A DNA stretch of 5,383 nt from Nitrospirota bacterium (lineage in GTDB: Bacteria > Nitrospirota > Thermodesulfovibrionia > Thermodesulfovibrionales > SM23-35): the NCBI GenBank assembly GCA_018262395.1, contig JAGSYM010000094.1, positions 1 through 5,383 of the forward strand. The letters run 5' to 3'. The translations under genes and the position numbers were made by a program. The notes beneath the pieces are model-generated. The model ran no database searches. It saw nothing but the letters and a program-made list of their open reading frames with translations, and was not told the origin of the DNA. Numbering within the stretch: position 1 is the stretch's first letter; every line of letters begins with the position of its first letter. Positions 1 through 5,383 of the stretch are shown one piece after another.

Positions 1-206
1 TCGATGAGCTTATTCAGCTGCTTGTTAATCTGTTCAATAATTTGATCATCACCGCTCGTAACAATCGTCATGGTCGATATGAGGGGGTCTATCGTTTCAC
101 CGACAGAGAGGCTCTCGATGTTATATCCTCTCCCGCTGAAAAGGCCAGAAACCCTTGAAAGCACCCCGAATTTGTTTTCAACAAGTAATGAAATGGTATG
201 TCGCAT
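1..206 (-). CDS. ilvN: Acetolactate synthase small (regulatory) subunit, N-terminal part; runs off left edge
   Basis: This is the start of the regulatory subunit of acetolactate synthase, which binds the IlvB catalytic subunit, stimulates it and confers feedback inhibition by branched-chain amino acids, typically valine. About 68 residues are visible, beginning [19 protein letters not shown]. They form an N-terminal ACT domain with the family signature [20 protein letters not shown] at residues 14-33, followed by [12 protein letters not shown]. The usual family length is about 160 residues, so roughly the C-terminal 90 lie beyond position 1. The ATG at 204-206 was chosen because it matches the normal family start and has the Shine-Dalgarno AAGGGG five bases upstream (212-217, read on the minus strand). 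It follows ilvB by 62 bp on the same strand, the standard ilvBN order. The valine-site loop is intact in the visible part. Family assignment is confident; the effector specificity is inferred from the family. Confidence 0.96.
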   Translation of the reverse strand, partial: MRHTISLLVENKFGVLSRVSGLFSGRGYNIESLSVGETIDPLISTMTIVTSGDDQIIEQINKQLNKLI

Positions 207-233
207 GATCGCCCCTTCTGTCCCTCTGTTTTT

Positions 234-268
234 TCCTGTCTACTATCTACTAAATACTGTATACTGTC
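234..268. repeat. Degenerate 7-nt tandem repeat in the ilvB-ilvN spacer
   Basis: Five consecutive heptamers fill the spacer right up to the ilvB stop codon. On the plus strand they read TCCTGTC, TACTATC, TACTAAA, TACTGTA and TACTGTC; on the minus (transcribed) strand they read GACAGTA, TACAGTA, TTTAGTA, GATAGTA and GACAGGA. The last four units on the plus strand all begin TACT. The array ends at 268, one base before the stop codon at 269-271. No function is visible. It has no GC-rich stem and is not a terminator. Confidence 0.6.
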
Positions 269-1999
269 TTATTTAACTGCCCTCAGTTTCTTCTCTTCCT
301 TTTCCTTCTTTTCCTCAAAGAGCATATGGTCAATAGGCGCACCTGCTGGCACCATGGGATACACTTTCTCCTTCCAGTACACAACAAAATCCATAAACAC
401 AGTCTTTTTGATCTTAAATGCCTCCTTGAGAACCGGTTCCACCTCGCTCGGTTTAGTCGCTCTGAGACCGATTGCACCATACGCTTCAGCCAGTTTCACG
501 AAATCCGGTACTACTTCGAGATGAGTATGTGAATACCGCTCGCCATAGAAGAGTTCCTGCCATTGTCTAACCATTCCAAGATAGCGGTTATTGAGAATTG
601 CAACCTTCACCGGCAGTTTATTGATAACTGCTGTAGCAAGTTCCTGGATATTCATCTGGATGCTCCCGTCTCCGGCGATATCAATGACCAGTTTGTTCGG
701 ATGGGCTATCTGTGCCCCAATCGCAGCAGGAAACCCGTAACCCATAGTCCCCAACCCTCCGGACGTCAGCCACATTTTTGGTTTATCAAACTTATAGAAC
801 TGAGCCGCCCACATCTGGTTCTGCCCGACTTCAGTCGAGATGATCGCATCCCCCTTTGTTAATTCGTAGATTTTTTCAACAACAAACTGGGGTTTTATCA
901 CTTCTTCACTGTAGGTGTACGTCATAGGCCTTTCCTGTTTCCAGGCATCAATCTGTCTCAGCCAGGCCTTGCGCACCTCATCCCACTGCTCTTTCGTATC
1001 CTCTTTCAGTATCTTGTTCAAAACAGTGAGAACTCTCTTCACATCCCCCACAATCGGGACATCCACGCGGACGTTTTTCTTTATGGAAGTCGGATCGATA
1101 TCAATATGAATGATTTTTGCATGGGGAGCAAATTGATCAAGCTTGCCGGTCACCCTGTCATCAAACCGCATCCCTATTGCAATCAGGAGATCAGACTCCT
1201 GAATTGCCCTGTTGGCATAGTACGTACCATGCATGCCGGGCATTCCAAGAGAAAGCGAATGGGTTCCGGGGAAGCCCCCGAGTCCCATAAGTGTCATCGT
1301 GACCGGGGTATTGGTTATTTCAGCAAGCTCTTTTAATTCCTTATGGGCGCCTGAGAGAATCACGCCGCCACCGGCGATAATAAGCACTTTCTTCGATTTC
1401 GCAATCATCTGGGCAGCCTGGTTGATCATCCACTTATTGCCTTCGTATGTCGGATTATAGCTTCTGATTTTTACTTCAGGCCATGTGAACTCTGCTTTTG
1501 ATGACGTGACATCTTTGGGAAGATCGATAAGGACCGGTCCCGGACGTCCTGTTGTCGCTATATAGAATGCCTCTCTCACAATTCTCGACAGGTCATTTAC
1601 ATCCTTTGCGAGAAAATTGTACTTTGTGCATGGCCTCGAAATACCGACAATATCAGCCTCCTGGAATGCATCATTCCCTATGAGCATGGTCGGCACCTGG
1701 CCGGAAAAGACAACAAGAGGTATGGAATCCATAGAGGCGGTCGCAATCCCTGTCACTGTATTCGTAGCCCCTGGCCCCGAGGTGACAAGAACCACCCCGG
1801 GCTTTCCTGTTGACCGTGCATATCCATCTGCTGCATGCACAGCTCCCTGCTCGTGTCGCGTGAGAAAGAGTTGTATGTCCTTATCTTCATAGAGGAAGTC
1901 GAATATGTTCAGTATCACACCTCCAGGGTATCCGAAGATATGCCTTACCCCTTCTCTCTTCAGACTCTCAATAAATATTTCAGCGCCAGTTATCTTCAT
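269..1999 (-). CDS. ilvB: Acetolactate synthase large (catalytic) subunit
   Basis: This thiamine-diphosphate enzyme condenses two pyruvates to 2-acetolactate, or pyruvate with 2-oxobutyrate to acetohydroxybutyrate, in the cytoplasm. It is the first common step of valine, leucine and isoleucine synthesis. The 576 residues match the usual 560-580. The N-terminal ThDP domain (about 1-165) has the catalytic glutamate E50 in [15 protein letters not shown], and SGPGATN at 74-80. The central FAD/TPP-enzyme domain (about 190-330) has [11 protein letters not shown] at 276-286. The C-terminal ThDP domain has GDGS at 443-446, N450 and the NN pair at 470-471, the metal/ThDP motif with normal spacing. P103 (GQVP) and W480 (VRQWQ) are the wild-type residues of the known herbicide site. 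I chose ATG at 1997-1999 (MKITGAEIF) because it fits the family start; an in-frame TTG 24 codons upstream is open but adds non-homologous sequence. The Shine-Dalgarno AAAGGAG (2012-2018) lies 12 bases upstream, rather far. The tail after [10 protein letters not shown] is 16 residues rich in Lys and Glu. ilvN follows 62 bp downstream. Confidence 0.98.
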   Translation of the reverse strand: MKITGAEIFIESLKREGVRHIFGYPGGVILNIFDFLYEDKDIQLFLTRHEQGAVHAADGYARSTGKPGVVLVTSGPGATNTVTGIATASMDSIPLVVFSGQVPTMLIGNDAFQEADIVGISRPCTKYNFLAKDVNDLSRIVREAFYIATTGRPGPVLIDLPKDVTSSKAEFTWPEVKIRSYNPTYEGNKWMINQAAQMIAKSKKVLIIAGGGVILSGAHKELKELAEITNTPVTMTLMGLGGFPGTHSLSLGMPGMHGTYYANRAIQESDLLIAIGMRFDDRVTGKLDQFAPHAKIIHIDIDPTSIKKNVRVDVPIVGDVKRVLTVLNKILKEDTKEQWDEVRKAWLRQIDAWKQERPMTYTYSEEVIKPQFVVEKIYELTKGDAIISTEVGQNQMWAAQFYKFDKPKMWLTSGGLGTMGYGFPAAIGAQIAHPNKLVIDIAGDGSIQMNIQELATAVINKLPVKVAILNNRYLGMVRQWQELFYGERYSHTHLEVVPDFVKLAEAYGAIGLRATKPSEVEPVLKEAFKIKKTVFMDFVVYWKEKVYPMVPAGAPIDHMLFEEKKEKEEKKLRAVK

Positions 2000-2040
2000 A
2001 ACGTCTCTCTGCTCCTTTGTAAATTCAGTAATTTTACCAT
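1996..2040 (-). other. Candidate leader ORF 2 (14 codons), stop overlaps ilvB start
   Basis: An ATG at 2038-2040 opens a 14-residue frame, [14 protein letters not shown], whose TGA stop overlaps the ilvB ATG (ATGA arrangement). Four of the 14 codons are leucine (TTA, CTG, TTA, TTA) and one is valine, which is suggestive for a gene of branched-chain amino acid synthesis. The ilvB Shine-Dalgarno lies inside this frame, so translating ribosomes would pass over it. No Shine-Dalgarno precedes this ATG, and an ORF this short can arise by chance. Translation is not shown. Confidence 0.25.
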
Positions 2041-2081
2041 AAAAAATACATAATATGTCCAATGGCAGCAAACCTGATCAT
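2034..2081 (-). other. Candidate leader ORF 1 (15 codons) upstream of ilvB
   Basis: An ATG at 2079-2081 opens a 15-residue frame, [15 protein letters not shown], ending in TAA at 2034-2036. It overlaps the start of leader ORF 2 by 7 bases, giving a chain of leader ORF 1, leader ORF 2 and ilvB. It has three isoleucine codons and one leucine codon. The purine run GGAAGG sits directly against the ATG, too close for a typical ribosome binding site. It could easily be chance. Confidence 0.15.
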
Positions 2082-2082
2082 C

Positions 2083-2120
2083 CTTCCGCAGCCGGGAAGC
2101 AGGGGTCACGGGTTTGCCCG
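2083..2120 (-). promoter_or_regulatory. ilvB 5' leader with two small hairpins
   Basis: Two short stem-loops lie in the predicted ilvB leader. CTTCC and GGAAG (2083-2087 and 2095-2099) form a 5-bp stem with a 7-base loop. CGGG and CCCG (2109-2112 and 2117-2120) form a 4-bp stem with a 4-base loop. There is no T-box core motif and no run of U directly after a GC stem, so classical T-box or terminator-based attenuation is not supported. Both stems are weak. Confidence 0.25.
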
Positions 2121-2128
2121 CAGTCACG
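2105..2128. repeat. Direct repeat GTCACG at the ilvB promoter
   Basis: GTCACG occurs at 2105-2110 and again at 2123-2128, an 18-bp period with a 12-bp spacer. The second copy overlaps the predicted ilvB transcription start (about 2127). Two identical hexamers in phase beside a promoter could be an operator, but the regulator is unknown and the repeat is short enough to be chance. Confidence 0.3.
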
Positions 2129-2133
2129 AACAA

Positions 2134-2161
2134 TTTATACATGTTATTGACAATTACTCAA
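2134..2161 (-). promoter_or_regulatory. Candidate sigma-70 promoter for ilvBN
   Basis: Read on the minus strand, a -35 box TTGAGT (2156-2161) and a -10 box TATAAA (2134-2139) are separated by 16 bp. Transcription would start near 2127, leaving a leader of about 130 bases before the ilvB ATG. Both boxes have four or five matches to consensus. It overlaps the candidate promoter of the divergent gene. Confidence 0.5.
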
Positions 2162-2175
2162 GAATGTGATGTGAT
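2147..2175 (+). promoter_or_regulatory. Candidate sigma-70 promoter for the dikinase-like gene
   Basis: A perfect -35 box TTGACA (2147-2152) is followed after 17 bp by TGTGAT (2170-2175), a 4-of-6 match to the -10 consensus. Transcription would start near 2182, giving a 5' leader of about 80 bases before the ATG at 2262. Its -35 region lies within the ilvB promoter on the other strand, so the two polymerase sites would compete. Confidence 0.45.
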
Positions 2176-2261
2176 GTTTTGTAGAAAGTGAGTTTGAGTC
2201 AGATGACGCAGCATTTCCTTTAGCATAAACATTCAGATTCCAATCATCAAAAATTCTTCCC

Positions 2262-4838
2262 ATGAGACTTTGGCAGGAAATAAGGCAGATCTTCAGAAAA
2301 GCCGAAGGTCCCCTTGAGCATAAAGAGGGGGAAGAAATTCTCCTCAACAGATACCGCTTATTTCAGCTCTTGTTAAACGAGAATAATGCCGTTCTCAAGT
2401 TGATGGCAGAAATGGAGGAGCGCGCTTCAGCCGGCATAGTGCTCGACAGGCAGTATTTTCTCAAAAACATACCGCTCATTTCCGAAAAGGTCAGGAAAAT
2501 TATAGATGCCTTGAACCAAATATCAATGAACAGCTATCAAACACTTATTGACCGATTCCTCGAAATCAATACAGAAATTATTGGTCTTTTGGCGAGAAAA
2601 TTTCCTCCCTGCAGATTCACAGCACCCCTTGAAGAGATCGACAGAACGATGGGAGAAATGTTTGGGAATAAAACTGCAAACCTTGGCGAAATCAAAAACC
2701 GCCTTGGCATGCCGACTCCTGAGGGTTTTGGGATAAGCACTTCCGCATTCCTGGCGTTTATGGAACACAATAACCTTTTTCCAAAAATTGACGGGATAGT
2801 ATCCGGCAGTACGGATTCAGATCCCGGCTCACTGCTCAGCAAGAGCACCGGGATACAGAAACTTTTCGATGAGGCAGAAATTCCCGCTGATGTTGAGAAA
2901 GCAATACTCGATGCATGCTCCGTATTGGAGGGAAAATTTGGACCTGGAATCATGATGGCTGTGAGGAGCAGTGCTGTGCAGGAGGACGGTGAGTACAGCT
3001 TTGCAGGACAGTATTCAAGCTTCCTGAACGTCCCCCGGGATATGATAGTAAAGCGATACAAACAAGTGCTTGCAAGCCTCTACAATCAGAGGGCCATTTC
3101 TTACTACAAGGAGACAGGGTTTCAGGAGTATGAAATGATAATGGCTGTCGGGATTCTCACCATGATTGATGCAAAATCAGCAGGCGTCATGTATACACGC
3201 GACCCGGCTCAGCCGCGTTCTGACGATATTATTATAAATGCTGTCCACGGCCTCGGCAGATCAGTCGTCGAAGGAACCGTCACTCCTCAAATGTATCGTC
3301 TGGCAAGACATAGCAAAGCAAATGAAGAAGCGGTAATGCCCGCATTCAGGATTATTGAGAGACGTGTTCCCGGGCAGGAGCTTCTGACCATATGTAAACC
3401 TGAAGGTGATCTTGCAGAGGTGCCGCTTCCCGAAGGTACCCGGGGCAGCCCATGCCTGTCTGACGAGGCTATTCGTCTTCTTGCTGAATATGGGGTTACT
3501 ATCGAAAGGCATTATCAATATCCCCAGGATATCGAGTGGGCACTGGGAAGAGATGATGTCCCGTACATAGTGCAGGCCAGGCCGCTTGAAATACTCGACG
3601 AAGATCTCAACGAGCCGGTTCCGCCGGCGGTTGAAGGTTATGATATCCTGATAAACCGTGGTATTACGGCAAGCAAAGGTATTGCATTTGGGAAGGCCTA
3701 TGTTGTCAAAAGTGAAGAAGATTTAAAGAAGTTCCCTGAAGGCGGCGTGCTCGTTGCCAGGAATACTTCAACACAAATCGCCGCAGTAATGAATAAGGTG
3801 AGTGCGGTTGTCACAGATATTGGTGGAGCCACAGTGCATCTCGCAACGATTGCAAGAGAATTTCGCATACCTGCAATCTTTGATACAGAGTCTGCGACCA
3901 CAATCATCCGGGACGGACAGGAGGTAACCGTTGATGCGACTCACGGTAAGGTTTACAGCGGAAAGGTCAGGGAACTTGCAGAGTTTGGTAAGCAAAAACC
4001 AAGGCCCGAGAGAAAACCCCCGTTTTTCGGGACTATCGGGATGGTTTTAAAGAAAATAGTACCACTGCATTTGGTCGATCCGGCCGGAGAGAATTTCCTG
4101 CCGGAATTCTGCATCACCTTTCACGATATCATACGATTTGCGCATCAGAAAGCGATGCATGAAATGTTTCATCTGTCTGGAGAAAGCCCTGACGATATAC
4201 CAACGGTCAGGCTCTCTGCAGGTATTCCCCTCCTCATACACATTATCGATTTAGGGGATGGATTGAAGGAAAAGGGCCGGAGCATAAACCCTGATCACGT
4301 GTCTTCTGTCCCGTTCAGTGCTTTCTTACGTGGTCTCAAGTCAGTAGATTGGCCGGGGCCAAGGCACGTTGATTTAGGCGGCATCTTAGGAATGATTGCA
4401 CATACCGCCTCAATACCCGAAACAGAACTTGCAGAGACAGCGGAAACAAGTTTCGCCTTCATATCAAAAGTGTATATGAACTTCTCTATAAGGTTAGGCT
4501 ACCACCTGTCGGTTGTCGAGGCTTACGCCGGTGACAATATTAACGACAACTATATACACTTCTTTTTTAAAGGTGGCGGTGCAGACATGGACAGAAGGCT
4601 GAGGAGGGTCTGGTTAATCAGTGAGATATTGCAGAAGCTCGATTTTCGCGTAAAGCTTACAGAGGATATTATCGATGCGGTAATCACGAAACACCATGCA
4701 GAGCTTTTCACACAAAAACTTGAACTGCTCGGGAAACTCACGGTCTATACAAAGCAACTGGACGCTCTGATGGCTGAGCATTCACATGCTGAATTTTATC
4801 TGCAGGACTTTGTCAGCACATATCTGGAGAAACTGTAG
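2262..4838 (+). CDS. PEP synthase-like ATP-grasp/phosphohistidine protein with unknown C-terminal domain
   Basis: This 858-residue cytoplasmic protein carries the ATP half of a dikinase: an ATP-grasp domain that should phosphorylate a mobile histidine. Residues 1-125 are mostly helical and resemble no domain I can name. The ATP-grasp domain (about 130-445) shows GNKTANLGEI at 135-144 (K137), VRSSAVQEDGEYSFAGQ at 234-250 (R235), AGVMYTRDP at 307-315, and IEW with YIVQARPLE at 424-443. The swivel domain (about 467-572) has TDIGGATVHLATIAREF at 518-534, placing the phospho-accepting histidine at H526. The C-terminus (about 580-858) is not the PEP/pyruvate-binding TIM barrel, and the catalytic cysteine motif near the end of PpsA/PPDK is missing (the only cysteine there is C617). 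It is therefore not a normal ppsA, and the phosphate acceptor is unknown. GLGR at 330-333 replaces the usual GLGE. ATG 2262 is chosen because an in-frame stop lies at 2226-2228 and the next ATG is codon 48; no clear Shine-Dalgarno precedes it. The gene appears monocistronic, divergent from ilvB and convergent with the Hmc-like module. The domain call is strong; function is unassigned. Confidence 0.88.
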   Translation: MRLWQEIRQIFRKAEGPLEHKEGEEILLNRYRLFQLLLNENNAVLKLMAEMEERASAGIVLDRQYFLKNIPLISEKVRKIIDALNQISMNSYQTLIDRFLEINTEIIGLLARKFPPCRFTAPLEEIDRTMGEMFGNKTANLGEIKNRLGMPTPEGFGISTSAFLAFMEHNNLFPKIDGIVSGSTDSDPGSLLSKSTGIQKLFDEAEIPADVEKAILDACSVLEGKFGPGIMMAVRSSAVQEDGEYSFAGQYSSFLNVPRDMIVKRYKQVLASLYNQRAISYYKETGFQEYEMIMAVGILTMIDAKSAGVMYTRDPAQPRSDDIIINAVHGLGRSVVEGTVTPQMYRLARHSKANEEAVMPAFRIIERRVPGQELLTICKPEGDLAEVPLPEGTRGSPCLSDEAIRLLAEYGVTIERHYQYPQDIEWALGRDDVPYIVQARPLEILDEDLNEPVPPAVEGYDILINRGITASKGIAFGKAYVVKSEEDLKKFPEGGVLVARNTSTQIAAVMNKVSAVVTDIGGATVHLATIAREFRIPAIFDTESATTIIRDGQEVTVDATHGKVYSGKVRELAEFGKQKPRPERKPPFFGTIGMVLKKIVPLHLVDPAGENFLPEFCITFHDIIRFAHQKAMHEMFHLSGESPDDIPTVRLSAGIPLLIHIIDLGDGLKEKGRSINPDHVSSVPFSAFLRGLKSVDWPGPRHVDLGGILGMIAHTASIPETELAETAETSFAFISKVYMNFSIRLGYHLSVVEAYAGDNINDNYIHFFFKGGGADMDRRLRRVWLISEILQKLDFRVKLTEDIIDAVITKHHAELFTQKLELLGKLTVYTKQLDALMAEHSHAEFYLQDFVSTYLEKL

Positions 4839-4859
4839 GCTGTTAAGACCTACCTTCTC
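4827..4859. terminator. Inverted repeat spanning both convergent stop codons; possible bidirectional terminator
   Basis: GTAGG (4835-4839) pairs with CCTAC (4849-4853) around a 9-base loop. An outer GAGAA (4827-4831) pairs with TTCTC (4855-4859), with a small internal loop. The inner arms contain the TAG stops of the plus-strand gene and of the minus-strand small gene. The convergent position suits a shared terminator, but the stem is only moderately GC-rich and no T-tract follows on either strand, so intrinsic termination is uncertain. Confidence 0.35.
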
Positions 4860-4975
4860 GTATCCATATTGACAAATGCCCAAAAAGCAACTACGAGGAT
4901 CAGAAAGGCAATGATAATCAGGTATTCAACAGACTTTGTCGCAAACATATCATAGTAGGTAAAGAGTTCTTCCAC
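4850..4975 (-). CDS. Small single-span membrane protein, HmcD-like subunit
   Basis: A 41-residue protein starts with GTG at 4973-4975 (MEELFTYYDMFATKSVEY) and ends TAG at 4850-4852. A strong Shine-Dalgarno GGAGGA (4982-4987) sits six bases upstream, which fixes the start. Residues 18-35 form one hydrophobic membrane span (YLIIIAFLILVVAFWAFV), and the tail NMDTRR is positively charged, suggesting a cytoplasmic C-terminus. The short polar N-terminus, a TK-x-x-EYL step into the membrane and an FW near the span's end resemble HmcD, the tiny membrane subunit coded after HmcC in Hmc-type transmembrane redox complexes of sulfate reducers. It lies 30 bp downstream of the NrfD/HmcC-like gene, as in hmc operons. 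A role in assembly or stability is inference; the family has no known catalytic residues. That it is a real gene is well supported by the ribosome binding site, composition and context; the HmcD name rests on position and resemblance. Confidence 0.8.
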   Translation of the reverse strand: MEELFTYYDMFATKSVEYLIIIAFLILVVAFWAFVNMDTRR

Positions 4976-5005
4976 GGTTATTCCTCCGTTACTCTGTGTT
5001 AGCAG

Positions 5006-5383
5006 TTAGTGTTTCTCCATCGCTCTGGCCCAGGCAGGAGCTTCTCTCAGCACCGGCATCCTGTTCACAATCCACCTGAATGCCCAGATCTCTGTCAGGA
5101 TAATCGATGCGGTTACAATATACTCCATGGGGGCGGGCCAATATTTTTCGCTGAGAGGCACATACCAGTTGTATGCGATAAACGTATAGTTAAGCCTGTT
5201 GATGATGATTCCGAGCATGGCAAGAACGGCAGCAAACTTTATGGTGGACGTATTTCTCTTCTGTGCTCCGCTGACGAACATCAGACACGGGACTACGACA
5301 AAGCCGATTACTTCGATCAGATACCACGTTCCCATCGGTGTAAAGAGATACGGAACTGCATGCTCGTGAACAAGCAATATTAT
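5006..5383 (-). CDS. NrfD/HmcC-family integral membrane subunit, C-terminal part; runs off right edge
   Basis: The last 125 residues of a polytopic membrane protein are visible; the frame is open to position 5383, so the gene begins outside the window. Three membrane spans can be seen, about residues 20-38, 47-66 and 86-105 of the visible part. The segment GIIINRLNYTFIAYNWYVP (58-76), followed by a PxxME step and FRWIVNRMPVL (102-112), is typical of the NrfD/PsrC superfamily and closest in feel to HmcC-type subunits. Such proteins sit in the cytoplasmic membrane, interact with (mena)quinone and partner with a ferredoxin-like iron-sulfur protein and a multihaem cytochrome c. The neighbouring HmcD-like gene downstream favours an Hmc-type complex over a molybdoenzyme anchor. 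The TTG near the right edge is an internal leucine codon and not a start. NrfD-family membership is confident; the Hmc label is moderate, because the cytochrome and iron-sulfur genes are not visible. Confidence 0.85.
   Translation of the reverse strand: MILLVHEHAVPYLFTPMGTWYLIEVIGFVVVPCLMFVSGAQKRNTSTIKFAAVLAMLGIIINRLNYTFIAYNWYVPLSEKYWPAPMEYIVTASIILTEIWAFRWIVNRMPVLREAPAWARAMEKH

Noticed and set aside
207..268. Terminator or attenuator between ilvB and ilvN
   Set aside because: The repeat tract is AT-rich with no stable GC stem, and ilvN has its own good ribosome binding site in the expected operon order.
2000..2071. In-frame extension of ilvB by 24 codons from a TTG
   Set aside because: The added residues do not resemble the conserved IlvB N-terminus. 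The ATG at 1997-1999 gives the usual MKITGAEIF start and has a Shine-Dalgarno, and the extension would run across the leader region.
2000..2130. T-box riboswitch or terminator-type attenuator before ilvB
   Set aside because: The leader of about 130 bases is too short for a T-box, no AGGGTGG-type core is present, and no GC-rich stem followed by a T-run was found.
2537..3061. A 174-codon open frame on the minus strand inside the dikinase-like gene
   Set aside because: It is antisense to strongly conserved ATP-grasp motifs, has low-complexity Ser/Pro-rich composition and no family features. It is a shadow ORF.
2262..4838. Calling the plus-strand gene ppsA (pyruvate, water dikinase)
   Set aside because: The ATP-grasp and histidine domains fit, but the PEP/pyruvate-binding barrel and its catalytic cysteine are absent, so the name would assert an activity that the sequence does not support.
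5375..5377. TTG as start codon of the right-edge membrane protein
   Set aside because: The frame stays open to the window edge and the visible part contains only the last three spans of an NrfD-type protein, so this is an internal leucine codon.
1..5383. CRISPR array, tRNA, rRNA or insertion sequence
   Set aside because: I saw no regularly spaced long repeats, no tRNA-like cloverleaf or rRNA sequence, and no transposase or terminal inverted repeats on either strand.

Overview
The window looks like chromosomal DNA from an anaerobic, probably sulfate-respiring bacterium. The two lines of evidence are an Hmc-type (NrfD/HmcC plus HmcD-like) membrane redox module and a PEP-synthase-like protein of unusual architecture. 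Base composition is moderate and coding density is high, with short spacers. A Nitrospirota (Thermodesulfovibrio-like) or Desulfobacterota host is my best guess, but this is inference only and no taxonomic marker gene is present.

Layout. (1) 1-1999, minus strand: a branched-chain amino acid operon transcribed leftward, ilvB (complete acetolactate synthase large subunit) followed by ilvN (ACT-domain regulatory subunit, cut by the left edge). The 62-bp spacer between them holds a degenerate 7-nt tandem repeat. (2) 2000-2261: a divergent intergenic region with overlapping, oppositely oriented candidate promoters, a GTCACG direct repeat, two small hairpins and two short leader ORFs that run into the ilvB start. 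(3) 2262-4838, plus strand: an 858-residue protein with a helical N-terminus, a PEP-synthase-type ATP-grasp domain and a phosphohistidine swivel domain. An unrecognised C-terminal domain of about 280 residues stands where the PEP/pyruvate TIM barrel should be. (4) 4850-5383, minus strand: a 41-residue single-span membrane protein (HmcD-like) preceded by the 3' end of an NrfD/HmcC-family quinone-interacting membrane subunit cut by the right edge. The plus-strand gene and this module converge, with 11 bp between their stop codons, inside an inverted repeat.

How they work together. IlvB and IlvN form acetolactate synthase, the first shared step of valine, leucine and isoleucine synthesis. The HmcC/HmcD-like proteins would be membrane parts of an electron-transfer complex linking quinone or periplasmic cytochromes with cytoplasmic partners. 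The dikinase-like protein stands alone: head-to-head with ilvBN and tail-to-tail with the redox module. It keeps the machinery to move phosphate from ATP to a histidine but lacks the domain that would pass it to pyruvate, so its acceptor is unknown. It is the most interesting object in the window.
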